This document shows, in pieces, positions 36,646 through 42,583 of a stretch of DNA of 61,578 bases. A model generated the notes under the pieces. The model saw only the letters and a list, made by a program, of their open reading frames with translations. It made no database searches and was not told the origin of the DNA. The translations under genes and the position numbers were made by a program. The first letter of the stretch is position 1; every line of letters starts with the position of its first letter. The DNA is from a virus, in the IMG/VR virus record IMGVR_UViG_3300032047_000009, positions 1 through 61,578 of that record. One strand, 5' to 3'.

Positions 36646-36670
36646 AAAGGGGAGTGTAATGCTCCTCTTT
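36646..36670 (+). terminator. hairpin after paralogue A
   Basis: AAAGGGGAG (36646-36654) and CTCCTCTTT (36662-36670) form a 9-pair stem with one G-U pair and a 7-nt loop, followed by GTGTGTATAG. It lies 27 nt after the stop codon and probably ends or stabilises the small transcript. Confidence 0.55.
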
Positions 36671-36682
36671 GTGTGTATAGCA

Positions 36683-36700
36683 CAGACAGGTAACGAGCGA
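36683..36700 (+). repeat. upstream copy of promoter -35 element
   Basis: CAGACAGGTAACGAGCGA is a second-copy element 25 bp ahead of the P2 -35 sequence, with the same CAGAC and ACGAGC blocks. It lacks a -10 at 17 nt. It mirrors the 36273/36298 pair. Confidence 0.6.
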
Positions 36701-36707
36701 AGAATAA

Positions 36708-36736
36708 CAGACACAATACGAGCAAGTGACTATAAT
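36708..36736 (+). promoter_or_regulatory. early promoter P2 (CAGACA-17-TATAAT)
   Basis: CAGACA at 36708-36713, spacer CAATACGAGCAAGTGAC, TATAAT at 36731-36736. It is 36 nt upstream of the paralogue B start, the same distance as for P1 and paralogue A. Confidence 0.75.
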
Positions 36737-36771
36737 ATAAATGTAACTAATTAATACTAAATATATATACT

Positions 36772-37005
36772 ATGAAAAATTCTATTATTAAAACAAAAAG
36801 ATTTGTAATCAGAAAATCTTTACTTGGCAAGAACTCAATTATTCAATTTACTAACAAAGAAGGTAAGTCTTTCAAGTACAATCATGATGAAGTGTACAAA
36901 GTAAACAAAAAGCATTTTGATTCTATGAAGTGTTTTGAAAAGTACAAATCATACACTGCTACTAATAACATGCCAACCTTTGCTCGAGATCTAATAATCA
37001 AATAG
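36772..37005 (+). CDS. small early protein, paralogue B
   Basis: A 77-residue protein closely related to the previous one: KTKRFVIRKSLLGKNSIIQF then NKEGKSFKYNHDEVYKVNKK and YKSYTATNNMPTFARD. The shared pieces cover nearly its full length. The duplicated unit also includes the promoter and downstream hairpin. The function is unknown; the basic character and position suggest an early host-interaction protein. Confidence 0.7.
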   Translation: MKNSIIKTKRFVIRKSLLGKNSIIQFTNKEGKSFKYNHDEVYKVNKKHFDSMKCFEKYKSYTATNNMPTFARDLIIK

Positions 37006-37022
37006 CAATAGTAACTGTACTG

Positions 37023-37037
37023 CTCCGCTTTGCGGAG
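37023..37037 (+). terminator. GC-rich hairpin after paralogue B
   Basis: CTCCGC (37023-37028), loop TTT, GCGGAG (37032-37037), 18 nt after the stop of paralogue B. It is followed by GTATAGCA and a GAGCGAAG segment similar to the flank downstream of paralogue A. Confidence 0.6.
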
Positions 37038-37088
37038 TATGTATAGCAAAATGGCAGAGCGAAGTGAAGAATAGTGTGACACTAGCCA

Positions 37089-37211
37089 CTAATATACCTT
37101 ATTATACTGCCTTATGTCACCTTTTTTCAATAATCTCACAGCATCAGGCGGAGCTTTATACCTCCTAATACCTCTACTACACTTAAATAAACAATCCACC
37201 TTTGCAGACAT
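37089..37211 (-). CDS. possible 40-residue minus-strand ORF
   Basis: In the 256-nt gap between early genes, an ATG at 37211 opens a 40-codon frame (MSAKVDCLFKCSRGIRRYKA then PPDAVRLLKKGDIRQYNKVY). The composition looks protein-like. However, it points against every neighbour and would have to share sequence with P3, whose -35 covers its start codon. I list it as a weak possibility; otherwise this gap holds only the hairpin and P3. Confidence 0.25.
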   Translation of the reverse strand: MSAKVDCLFKCSRGIRRYKAPPDAVRLLKKGDIRQYNKVY

Positions 37212-37233
37212 AATACACAAGTAATTATATAAT
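37205..37233 (+). promoter_or_regulatory. early promoter P3 (CAGACA-17-TATAAT)
   Basis: CAGACA at 37205-37210, spacer TAATACACAAGTAATTA, TATAAT at 37228-37233, 28 nt ahead of the ATG at 37262. Confidence 0.75.
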
Positions 37234-37261
37234 ATATATAACTAATCTTAATTAACATACT

Positions 37262-37474
37262 ATGATAATAAAAAAGTCAAGTAAATCCAAAAAACCATTC
37301 ATTAAATTCAACCACACTCGTCACTTTGGTTTCCAAATTGGTAAGTTACCAAAAAGACTATGTGATGTGGAGTCTAAGAATCCAATTCACTCGTGGTTTA
37401 ACTACAAAGGTTTCACATTTATCAGTGAACAGAACTTCATAAATCCAATCACTGGTCAGATAACAATAGAATAA
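37262..37474 (+). CDS. small early hypothetical protein
   Basis: A 70-residue basic protein (KKSSKSKKPFIKFNHTRHFG then FQIGKLPKRLCDVESKN). It is not recognised. It is led by promoter P3 and followed 4 nt later by the next small ORF, so it starts a short operon. There is no signal peptide or membrane span. Confidence 0.55.
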   Translation: MIIKKSSKSKKPFIKFNHTRHFGFQIGKLPKRLCDVESKNPIHSWFNYKGFTFISEQNFINPITGQITIE

Positions 37475-37478
37475 TACT

Positions 37479-37607
37479 ATGAAATATATATCACCAATTA
37501 CAGGTAAAGAAGTATCAAAGAAACAATACTTTGAGATAATGTTTGGCGTAGAGTTTATGCAAAGCAATAATAAAGGAACTTTAATAGAATATAATTATGA
37601 GAAATGA
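37479..37607 (+). CDS. small early hypothetical protein, 42 residues
   Basis: A short ORF beginning MKYISPITGKEVSKKQYFEI and ending IEYNYEK. Its start lies 4 nt after the previous stop and its end overlaps the following gene by 11 nt, as in a coupled operon. The motif SPITGKEVSKKQYFE looks like a small binding module, but no function is recognised. Confidence 0.5.
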   Translation: MKYISPITGKEVSKKQYFEIMFGVEFMQSNNKGTLIEYNYEK

Positions 37608-37827
37608 AATTAAATTATTAAGAGAAACAAAAGAAACTGTATCAGTGGATCCAGTAACTTATACTGAATTCTATGATTTATCAGGTAATGAATTTATATA
37701 CGAGGATGGTGTCTTAAAAGATATATTAATAGGTAATAAACACATTCATATCTTTCACGAGGGTGATATAGAAATAGATGATGTATCTGTTGAAGCAAAT
37801 GGAAATTGTGTTGTAGTAAGAGTATAA
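37597..37827 (+). CDS. small acidic hypothetical protein
   Basis: A 76-residue acidic protein (TVSVDPVTYTEFYDLSGNEF then FIYEDGVLKDILIGN and HIFHEGDIEIDDVSVEANGN). It is beta-rich and may be a small sheet protein. It is not recognised. It is the last gene of the P3 operon, with P4 starting immediately after its stop. Confidence 0.55.
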   Translation: MRNEIKLLRETKETVSVDPVTYTEFYDLSGNEFIYEDGVLKDILIGNKHIHIFHEGDIEIDDVSVEANGNCVVVRV

Positions 37828-37832
37828 AATTA

Positions 37833-37861
37833 CAGACATATAACAAGAGTAATAATATAAT
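37833..37861 (+). promoter_or_regulatory. early promoter P4 (CAGACA-17-TATAAT)
   Basis: CAGACA at 37833-37838, spacer TATAACAAGAGTAATAA, TATAAT at 37856-37861, only 17 nt before the next ATG. The transcript leader must be about 10 nt. Confidence 0.75.
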
Positions 37862-37878
37862 AAATAAAAATAATAATT

Positions 37879-38064
37879 ATGTTAATCAAGAAAAAAATCG
37901 TAAATGAGTGTACAGATACCATACTAGACAGTATTTATGAGAATCTTACCGAGTACATGTTTGAGTATGGTAATTATTCAGAAACTGATGACAAGTTTTC
38001 AAAAGACCATAGTAATTATATGGAAGCAGTTATCAAAGAATTATATAAAAGAATAAATAAATGA
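37879..38064 (+). CDS. small early hypothetical protein
   Basis: A 61-residue protein (KKIVNECTDTILDSIYENLT then EYMFEYGNYSETDDK). It is helical and acidic, with no known motif. It is driven by P4 and overlaps the following ORF by 4 nt (ATGA type), so it heads an operon of small genes up to 38,979. Confidence 0.55.
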   Translation: MLIKKKIVNECTDTILDSIYENLTEYMFEYGNYSETDDKFSKDHSNYMEAVIKELYKRINK

Positions 38065-38186
38065 AAGAATTATTAGAGGAAATATACTTTCACATTAAAA
38101 TGTTACAAGATGGTAATATAGATAATGATGATTTTAGTAATGCAATAGAACAAGTGTGGGAACACTATTATTATAATAAATTATGA
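38061..38186 (+). CDS. small early hypothetical protein, 41 residues
   Basis: A short ORF starting ATGAAAGAA at 38061 inside the stop of the previous gene: MKELLEEIYFHIKMLQDGNI and then DNDDFSNAIEQVWEHYYYNK. The acidic helical sequence and coupling on both sides (4-nt overlaps) support translation. It is not recognised. Confidence 0.5.
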   Translation: MKELLEEIYFHIKMLQDGNIDNDDFSNAIEQVWEHYYYNKL

Positions 38187-38350
38187 AATATAAAATGAGT
38201 GACTATAAATTAGTAGATATAATACTAAAGATAGTTTTAATAGGTTTAGCGATAATGTGGGTGTTAGGTGTGGTTCAGTTATTTTACCACCTTATAACTA
38301 ATCCATCAGCTCTAGATAATGCAACGTTTGGAATCTTTGATACAATATAA
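38183..38350 (+). CDS. small single-span membrane protein
   Basis: A 55-residue ORF starting in the TTATGA overlap at 38183. Residues about 12-33 are strongly hydrophobic (IILKIVLIGLAIMWVLGVVQ), giving one membrane span with a short N-terminus and a C-terminal tail (HLITNPSALDNATFGIFDTI). It could be an early membrane-acting or exclusion peptide. No match is recognised. Confidence 0.5.
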   Translation: MKYKMSDYKLVDIILKIVLIGLAIMWVLGVVQLFYHLITNPSALDNATFGIFDTI

Positions 38351-38351
38351 T

Positions 38352-38471
38352 ATGGAAAAATGTAAATTCTGTGGTGGTTATGATTTAACTTATCATCAAT
38401 ACTTTATAATGGATTCTGTTTGCTCTGAATGTGGCGAGTGGCAGGACGGTAATACAATACAATATGAATAG
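38352..38471 (+). CDS. small zinc-ribbon-like protein
   Basis: A 39-residue protein with two CxxC pairs: CKFCGGYDLTYHQYF then VCSECGEWQDG. The spacing suits a zinc ribbon. Its 3' end overlaps the next gene, which has the same CxFCGGYxLxY pattern, so the two are tandem paralogues. It may bind nucleic acid or a host protein; there is no more evidence. Confidence 0.55.
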   Translation: MEKCKFCGGYDLTYHQYFIMDSVCSECGEWQDGNTIQYE

Positions 38472-38697
38472 TTGTGGATTTTGTGGTGGCTATGAATTAA
38501 TTTATAGTTGTCCAGAGTGTGGAGATCTTAAAAAACAAGATGTGTTTTCATTAGATTGCTCTTATTTTAATAAAAACTTTACATCTATTGCTGATCTTAT
38601 AGAGTATATAACAGTTAATGGTATGGATCCAAACTATGAAATAACTAAAAATGGTAAACACACATATCAAAAAGCAATAAACTTAATACAATTTTAA
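38464..38697 (+). CDS. zinc-ribbon-like protein
   Basis: A 77-residue protein. I take the ATG at 38464 (MNSCGFCGGYELIYSCPECG), which overlaps the previous stop as ATGAATAG, rather than a GTG further upstream. It has two CxxC pairs (CGFC and CPEC) followed by a helical C-terminus (SIADLIEYITVNGMDP). It is related to the preceding 39-residue protein. It is a likely small zinc-binding regulator. Confidence 0.6.
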   Translation: MNSCGFCGGYELIYSCPECGDLKKQDVFSLDCSYFNKNFTSIADLIEYITVNGMDPNYEITKNGKHTYQKAINLIQF

Positions 38698-38979
38698 ATG
38701 GAAGAGTATACTAAAAAACACGAGCATAGGGGTATAGATTATTATTATTTAGAGTGGAAAACTTGGAATGATAAAGACGCTAATGGTTACATATGTAAAA
38801 ATGAAAGGTTGTTAAGTGGTTTAAACTTAGTACAGTTTGGTATGCCTACAAAATACTTAATGAAACAAAAGATTAATGATTTACTTGATTACAAGCATAA
38901 GTATTTAGAAGATCAAGAGCAATATGATAGAGCAGCTGAAGAATATATGAGTAAAATAGGTACTGAAGGCGATGGTTAA
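38698..38979 (+). CDS. small early hypothetical protein
   Basis: A 93-residue charged protein (MEEYTKKHEHRGIDYYYLEW then NERLLSGLNLVQFGMPTKYL and LDYKHKYLEDQEQYDRAAEE). The ATG follows the previous TAA without a gap. It is not recognised. It ends the P4 operon, with P5 starting just after its stop. Confidence 0.6.
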   Translation: MEEYTKKHEHRGIDYYYLEWKTWNDKDANGYICKNERLLSGLNLVQFGMPTKYLMKQKINDLLDYKHKYLEDQEQYDRAAEEYMSKIGTEGDG

Positions 38980-38981
38980 TA

Positions 38982-39010
38982 CAAACATAAAACGACACTA
39001 AAAATATAAT
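38982..39010 (+). promoter_or_regulatory. early promoter P5 (CAAACA-17-TATAAT)
   Basis: CAAACA at 38982-38987 (one change from CAGACA), spacer TAAAACGACACTAAAAA, TATAAT at 39005-39010, followed by ATAATAAAT. The next ATG is 34 nt away. Confidence 0.7.
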
Positions 39011-39044
39011 ATAATAAATTGTTTAACTTAAATATAATACTATT

Positions 39045-39341
39045 ATGACTAAATCAGAATTACAAATTTCGCATTACAGAGAAGTTCAAGACATTATAGA
39101 TCGTTTTCAAAACGGCAACTTTAACTTATACTCATTAGAGTGGAAGTTAGATGATTTATATCTTGAAGCTTTAAAAAACAACATAGCACTGCAAGATGTA
39201 GATGTTATTGTAGAGGTTTATAAAATTAAATCTTTAGCAAATGCTAGAAACAAACTAGAAGAAACTACAGAAGAAATAGTTGATGAGGTTACTGATGCTT
39301 TATTAACTAATACAATAGATATAATATCTGGTACGGAATGA
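39045..39341 (+). CDS. small helical early protein
   Basis: A 98-residue acidic helical protein (SELQISHYREVQDIIDRFQN then LYSLEWKLDDLYLEALKNN and NKLEETTEEIVDEVTDALLT). It may form a coiled coil. It is not recognised. It heads a three-gene run that includes a zinc-finger ORF, and overlaps the following gene by 4 nt. Confidence 0.6.
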   Translation: MTKSELQISHYREVQDIIDRFQNGNFNLYSLEWKLDDLYLEALKNNIALQDVDVIVEVYKIKSLANARNKLEETTEEIVDEVTDALLTNTIDIISGTE

Positions 39342-39562
39342 AGCTAATAAATGTAACAACACACGGTAGTTTACAGTTTAGACTAGATGACAATAGAATA
39401 GCTGTATCATGTAATAGTGGGTATATAAGAATAAATACCCACCATCGCAATATGTTTAATGGTTTAAAAGTTTTCTATCAAATGAGAAAACAAAAAATAA
39501 TGTGTCCAAGAAAAAGATACAAGTTTATAAAAGATTTTAATTCTAGGATATGTACAAAGTAA
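39338..39562 (+). CDS. small basic early protein
   Basis: A 74-residue protein (INVTTHGSLQFRLDDNRIAV then HHRNMFNGLKVFYQMRKQK and MCPRKRYKFIKDFNSRICTK). It is basic at the C-terminus and possibly nucleic acid-binding. It overlaps both neighbours (4 and 13 nt). No family is recognised. Confidence 0.55.
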   Translation: MKLINVTTHGSLQFRLDDNRIAVSCNSGYIRINTHHRNMFNGLKVFYQMRKQKIMCPRKRYKFIKDFNSRICTK

Positions 39563-39708
39563 GAACAGTAGACATATATAAATGTGAGATGTGCAAGGGA
39601 GGTATGACATCAGAAGAATATTTCTTTTGTGATATATGCCCTGACTGTAGAGATTATGATGAGTACGAAGAAACAAACGAAAGCGTGTATAGCAACGGCG
39701 GAAAATAA
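39550..39708 (+). CDS. small zinc-finger-like protein
   Basis: A 52-residue ORF starting ATG at 39550 inside the previous gene. It has two cysteine pairs (YKCEMCKGGMTSEEYFFCDI then CPDCRDYDEYEE), the layout of a small zinc finger. It ends just before P6. It is a third short zinc-finger-type gene in this early region, so such modules are favoured here. Confidence 0.5.
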   Translation: MYKVRTVDIYKCEMCKGGMTSEEYFFCDICPDCRDYDEYEETNESVYSNGGK

Positions 39709-39710
39709 TA

Positions 39711-39739
39711 CAGACAGATAACAAACAAGTAAGTATAAT
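39711..39739 (+). promoter_or_regulatory. early promoter P6 (CAGACA-17-TATAAT)
   Basis: CAGACA at 39711-39716, spacer GATAACAAACAAGTAAG, TATAAT at 39734-39739, then ATAATAAATA. It is 16 nt before the ATG at 39756, so the leader would be about 10 nt. Confidence 0.75.
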
Positions 39740-39755
39740 ATAATAAATAAAAAAT

Positions 39756-40145
39756 ATGAAATTAAAAGTTTTAAAAAATGGCGACGAATTTTATATCGGC
39801 GGCACATTCAAGTTAGCATCTCTTTACAATGTACGTTATATTGATTTAGTTGATGCGTTAGGCGAACCCACATTACCCGAAACAACATTAGATAATAAAA
39901 CACAAGTTTGTTGGGTGTTAGAGTATGACAACAACCTGTATACTATCTATGATTATAGAATGACTGACAGAGAGTTTGTATTAAAACATAACAAAATGTG
40001 GTCTATTGGTGGTAGAAAAAGCTTACCACTTGAAGTTGAAGATAAATTAATAAATAAAATTAAAAAAGGTCAAATTGGCGGTTTATTTATGCATCACGAT
40101 TTAAAATGGTATGCACAAGATTTACAAAGCCAAAAAGTAACATAG
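39756..40145 (+). CDS. hypothetical early protein, 129 residues
   Basis: A 129-residue beta-rich protein (LKVLKNGDEFYIGGTFKLAS then VDALGEPTLPETTLDNKTQV then VCWVLEYDNNLYTIYDYR and MWSIGGRKS). The pattern with VCWVLEYDNNLYTIYDY and WSIGG looks like a family present in marine phages, of unknown function. It is the last gene before the 420-nt RNA/origin-like segment. Confidence 0.6.
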   Translation: MKLKVLKNGDEFYIGGTFKLASLYNVRYIDLVDALGEPTLPETTLDNKTQVCWVLEYDNNLYTIYDYRMTDREFVLKHNKMWSIGGRKSLPLEVEDKLINKIKKGQIGGLFMHHDLKWYAQDLQSQKVT

Positions 40146-40394
40146 TCAGACGAGTAGCTTAATTAGGTGTGTATGTGAGTCCTTATGGAAATCGGAAGTG
40201 TATTACACGCACATAAGTGAATAGCTGGCAGAGAGGTGGCGGCATACAGGTCACGTTAGGTAGATCGGTACAATTACACATTAATTTATAATTAATAGTA
40301 ATGGTAATTTAATTACTGTACCAGTACAAAACAGAAATTGTGGATAAATGATAATACTAGGTAACTACCTGTCCACAACTGGTGCCTCTCATAA
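40146..40394 (+). other. non-coding segment with origin-like features
   Basis: No ORF of note. It begins with a CAGACGAGT element (40147), as in P1, but without a good -10. An AT-rich tract lies between inverted repeats GGTACA (40267-40272) and TGTACC (40317-40322). Then comes a perfect DnaA-box sequence on the minus strand at 40338-40347 and a second, imperfect one at 40370-40379. Together these could form a replication origin or an RNA leader for the tRNA. No function is proved. Confidence 0.5.
40338..40347 (-). promoter_or_regulatory. perfect DnaA-box-like sequence
   Basis: TTGTGGATAA reads TTATCCACAA on the minus strand, an exact match to the DnaA box TTATCCACA. Its TTGTGGA part forms a 7-bp inverted repeat with TCCACAA at 40372-40378, enclosing a smaller AGGTAACTACCT hairpin. 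A chance match in an AT-rich genome is possible. Confidence 0.45.
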
Positions 40395-40467
<73 letters not shown>

Positions 40468-40476
40468 CTACAGACT

Positions 40477-40530
40477 GGTGAAGTTAGTCACACGTTGCAT
40501 TCACCGTGAGAAGCTTACGACATTGCTCAC
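40477..40530 (+). ncRNA. tandem hairpins downstream of the tRNA
   Basis: GGTGAA (40477-40482) pairs with TTCACC (40500-40505), and directly after it GTGAG (40506-40510) pairs with CTCAC (40526-40530). Two hairpins head to tail behind a tRNA could guide 3' processing or end transcription. The stems are short and no T-run follows. The function is unknown. Confidence 0.35.
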
Positions 40531-40565
40531 AGGTTGGTCGCCACTCTAACATTAAATAATTAAAT

Positions 40566-40778
40566 ATGGCAAATATGAGTTACTGCAGGTTTGAAAACAC
40601 TGCAAAAGCATTACAAGACTGTGTAAACGCTATACAGGATAGAGAAATAGATAATTTAAGTACTTACGAAGTAAATGGCTTAGCGGAAATACAACTGCTT
40701 GCTATGGATATAGTAGCTTTACAAGACGAAATAGGTGAAATAATAGATCATAATAAAGAAAGATATATTACAGATTAA
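40566..40778 (+). CDS. small conserved phage protein (MANMSYCRFENT)
   Basis: A 70-residue protein beginning MANMSYCRFENTAKALQDCV. This opening recurs in small proteins of many marine phages in my experience. The rest is an acidic helix (EIQLLAMDIVALQDEIGEII). The function is unknown. P7 overlaps its last codons (CAGATT is part of its end), so the next gene is separately promoted. Confidence 0.65.
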   Translation: MANMSYCRFENTAKALQDCVNAIQDREIDNLSTYEVNGLAEIQLLAMDIVALQDEIGEIIDHNKERYITD

Positions 40779-40799
40779 TAACTTTAGTAAACATATAAT
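40771..40799 (+). promoter_or_regulatory. early promoter P7 (CAGATT-17-TATAAT)
   Basis: CAGATT at 40771-40776, spacer AATAACTTTAGTAAACA, TATAAT at 40794-40799. The next ATG is at 40806, 6 nt beyond the -10, so transcription should begin at the start codon (a leaderless message). Confidence 0.65.
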
Positions 40800-40805
40800 A
40801 TATAT

Positions 40806-41291
40806 ATGAATATATTTTATCTACATAAAGACCCAGCAGAAGCGGCTAAACTACAATACAATAAACACGTAGTAAAAATGATTTTAGAATCAGCACAAAT
40901 GTTATGTACAACACATCACGCACTTGGCAATGGACACAACGCGCCTTATAAAAAGGCTCACTTAAACCACCCTTCAACTATTTGGGTTAGAGAAAATGCT
41001 TTGCATTATGATTGGCTTTGGAACCATATGGTTGCTTTAGGACGAGAGTATACTAAACGTTACGGTAAACACCATTTGTCAATACAAAAAATGATAGACT
41101 ATGAGATGTGGTCATATCCATATAATATACCTTATAAATCATTCGAAGAACCTCCTCAGTGTATGCCTGATCAGTACAAACACAAAAGTGCTATACACGC
41201 TTATTGGCAGTATTATATTGCAGAAAAAAGTAATGTAGCTCACGAATCAGAAAATATATACAAAAGTATTCCAAGCTTTATACAGACATAA
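40806..41291 (+). CDS. conserved phage protein, possibly DNA-repair related
   Basis: A 161-residue protein beginning MNIFYLHKDPAEAAKLQYNK, then HVVKMILESAQMLCTTHH, NHPSTIWVRENALHYDWLWN and PPQCMPDQYK ending with AYWQYYIAEKSN. This is a widespread phage family. I recall annotations ranging from hypothetical to pyrimidine-dimer glycosylase-like, which I cannot confirm. The conserved His, Cys, Trp and Glu residues suggest an enzyme. It follows P7 without a leader. Confidence 0.65.
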   Translation: MNIFYLHKDPAEAAKLQYNKHVVKMILESAQMLCTTHHALGNGHNAPYKKAHLNHPSTIWVRENALHYDWLWNHMVALGREYTKRYGKHHLSIQKMIDYEMWSYPYNIPYKSFEEPPQCMPDQYKHKSAIHAYWQYYIAEKSNVAHESENIYKSIPSFIQT

Positions 41292-41311
41292 AACAAACAG
41301 AAACATATAAT
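41283..41311 (+). promoter_or_regulatory. early promoter P8 (CAGACA-17-TATAAT)
   Basis: CAGACA at 41283-41288 forms the last codons of the previous gene. The spacer is TAAAACAAACAGAAACA and TATAAT is at 41306-41311. The next ATG at 41318 lies 6 nt beyond the -10, as at P7, again predicting a leaderless message. Confidence 0.75.
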
Positions 41312-41317
41312 AATAAT

Positions 41318-41506
41318 ATGAATATTGAACCAATAGATGCTGAAAGCATTAGGCGAGCTTTTTTAGAAATTAATACTAGTTCAGAATATATTTTTAACGA
41401 GTATATATCGTCAGGTGTTAGTGACAAAAGGCTGTTAAACTATCTTGAATTAACATGCGATAACTTACAAGAGTTATTGTTTAAAATACAAAAAAAGTAT
41501 GAATAA
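41318..41506 (+). CDS. small acidic helical protein
   Basis: A 62-residue protein (MNIEPIDAESIRRAFLEINT then DKRLLNYLELTCDNLQELLF). It is helical, with no known domain. It heads the P8 operon and overlaps the following gene by 8 nt. Confidence 0.55.
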   Translation: MNIEPIDAESIRRAFLEINTSSEYIFNEYISSGVSDKRLLNYLELTCDNLQELLFKIQKKYE

Positions 41507-41849
41507 TAAAAACAAAGTATTAAAACATTATGGTGCAAATATTACAGATGTTTGGAATAATGTAGATCATGTAGACATGGTATTTGAATCTGTGTACACT
41601 GCAGATAGTTATAATGTTTACTGGATGCACGAGCCTAGTGATATGGCTTTTAACCCTGAAAGTATATTTTATTATGCAAGTAGTTGTTCTGATGATATAA
41701 AAAACTGTATTAAAGATGGTTTAAGCTTGTTTGTTGATTCAGAAATATATGATGAGTGTTACTTTGATGACGAGTTCGAAGATATGTGGGACGATATAAA
41801 AAACGAACGTGATTCACCATTTGTTTCATATCACGAAAACAAAAAATAA
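41499..41849 (+). CDS. acidic hypothetical protein, 116 residues
   Basis: A 116-residue very acidic protein (DVWNNVDHVDMVFESVYTAD then YWMHEPSDMAFNPESIFYYA and ECYFDDEFEDMWDDIKNERD). Such acidity in small early phage proteins can mimic DNA, but no fold is recognised. It overlaps both neighbours by a few bases. Confidence 0.55.
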   Translation: MNNKNKVLKHYGANITDVWNNVDHVDMVFESVYTADSYNVYWMHEPSDMAFNPESIFYYASSCSDDIKNCIKDGLSLFVDSEIYDECYFDDEFEDMWDDIKNERDSPFVSYHENKK

Positions 41850-41986
41850 TGTTGTTAGATGCAAAAAAATATCAAATAGATCTGTTAATCAAAACAACTG
41901 AAATTGATCAAATCTGGGCCATGTATAAAGACCTGGGAGACCGAGAGTCGGTCGAATATATTGAAAATAAATATAAAATTAATTAA
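41849..41986 (+). CDS. small hypothetical protein, 45 residues
   Basis: A short ORF starting at the overlapping TAATG (41849): MLLDAKKYQIDLLIKTTEID then QIWAMYKDLGDRESVEYI. It is helical. It is in the correct phase between two coupled genes and fills the gap exactly, so I prefer it over a longer alternative frame starting with TTG at 41904. It is not recognised. Confidence 0.5.
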   Translation: MLLDAKKYQIDLLIKTTEIDQIWAMYKDLGDRESVEYIENKYKIN

Positions 41987-41987
41987 T

Positions 41988-42191
41988 ATGAGAAAATTTA
42001 GTAGGTACAAACAAAACTTATCAAGAGTTGGTAATAAAATATACTCTTACAGTACAAACGTAGCAACCGTTGAATATCCTAATTTAGTACAACATGGCTG
42101 GTGGAGTGTAACAACACAAAAACATATAAATTTCGTAGCAAGAGAATTAAACTTAAATATAATTAAAGATTATGGACATCAAAACGATTAA
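41988..42191 (+). CDS. small basic early protein
   Basis: A 67-residue protein. I use the ATG at 41988 (MRKFSRYKQNLSRVGNKIYS), one base after the previous stop. The 28 extra codons upstream overlap the 45-residue gene in another phase. It contains ATVEYPNLVQHGWWSVTTQK. It is basic, Trp-containing and not recognised. The end overlaps the next gene by 20 nt. Confidence 0.55.
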   Translation: MRKFSRYKQNLSRVGNKIYSYSTNVATVEYPNLVQHGWWSVTTQKHINFVARELNLNIIKDYGHQND

Positions 42192-42396
42192 ACATTTAAC
42201 ACAAGAAACTCAGCCTTATTTTTTCGATGAAAAAACTATGCAATTTTTTAATCAAAAATTATCTGATTTTACTATCGAACAACTAACATCAACAACATAT
42301 TTAATATCTGCACCAACTTATTGGGACGGTCATTTGATGGGTTATACAAAAAGAGTATTTAATACGGAGACTAACGATTTAGAACAAACAGATTAA
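42172..42396 (+). CDS. small hypothetical protein
   Basis: A 74-residue protein (MDIKTIKHLTQETQPYFFDE then LISAPTYWDGHLMGYTKRVF). It is beta-rich with aromatic residues. It is not recognised. It lies in the P8 operon, one base before the following ATG. Confidence 0.55.
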   Translation: MDIKTIKHLTQETQPYFFDEKTMQFFNQKLSDFTIEQLTSTTYLISAPTYWDGHLMGYTKRVFNTETNDLEQTD

Positions 42397-42397
42397 A

Positions 42398-42583
42398 ATG
42401 GATTTAACATTAGAAGAACAAGATTACTATAAGTTATTAGATGAACTTCGTTTTGTTATAAGTGAAGTTAAAGACGAACAAATAACTAAAGATGAATTTA
42501 TAGATACAATTGAAGATATTTATAAAGAAAATTATTATACAAATTATTTAAAGCTTGCTAAAAAAGTACATAAAAATGTTTAA
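42398..42583 (+). CDS. small acidic helical protein
   Basis: A 61-residue protein (MDLTLEEQDYYKLLDELRFV then ISEVKDEQITKDEFIDTIED). The DKxxF-like acidic helix may be EF-hand-like, but the calcium loop is not complete. The stop overlaps the start of the 3D-domain gene (ATGTTTAA). Confidence 0.55.
   Translation: MDLTLEEQDYYKLLDELRFVISEVKDEQITKDEFIDTIEDIYKENYYTNYLKLAKKVHKNV

Noticed and set aside
40147-40175. A tenth promoter at CAGACGAGT before the tRNA
   Set aside because: The position 17 nt downstream reads TGTATG, a poor -10, so I do not count it, although it could be a weak or modified site.
40468-40565. A second tRNA behind the fMet gene
   Set aside because: Only two short hairpins are present; no anticodon arm or T-loop GTTCRA is seen.
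41904-41987. Upstream extension of the 67-residue gene with a TTG start
   Set aside because: It overlaps the coupled 45-residue gene in another frame, while an ATG follows the preceding stop by one base.
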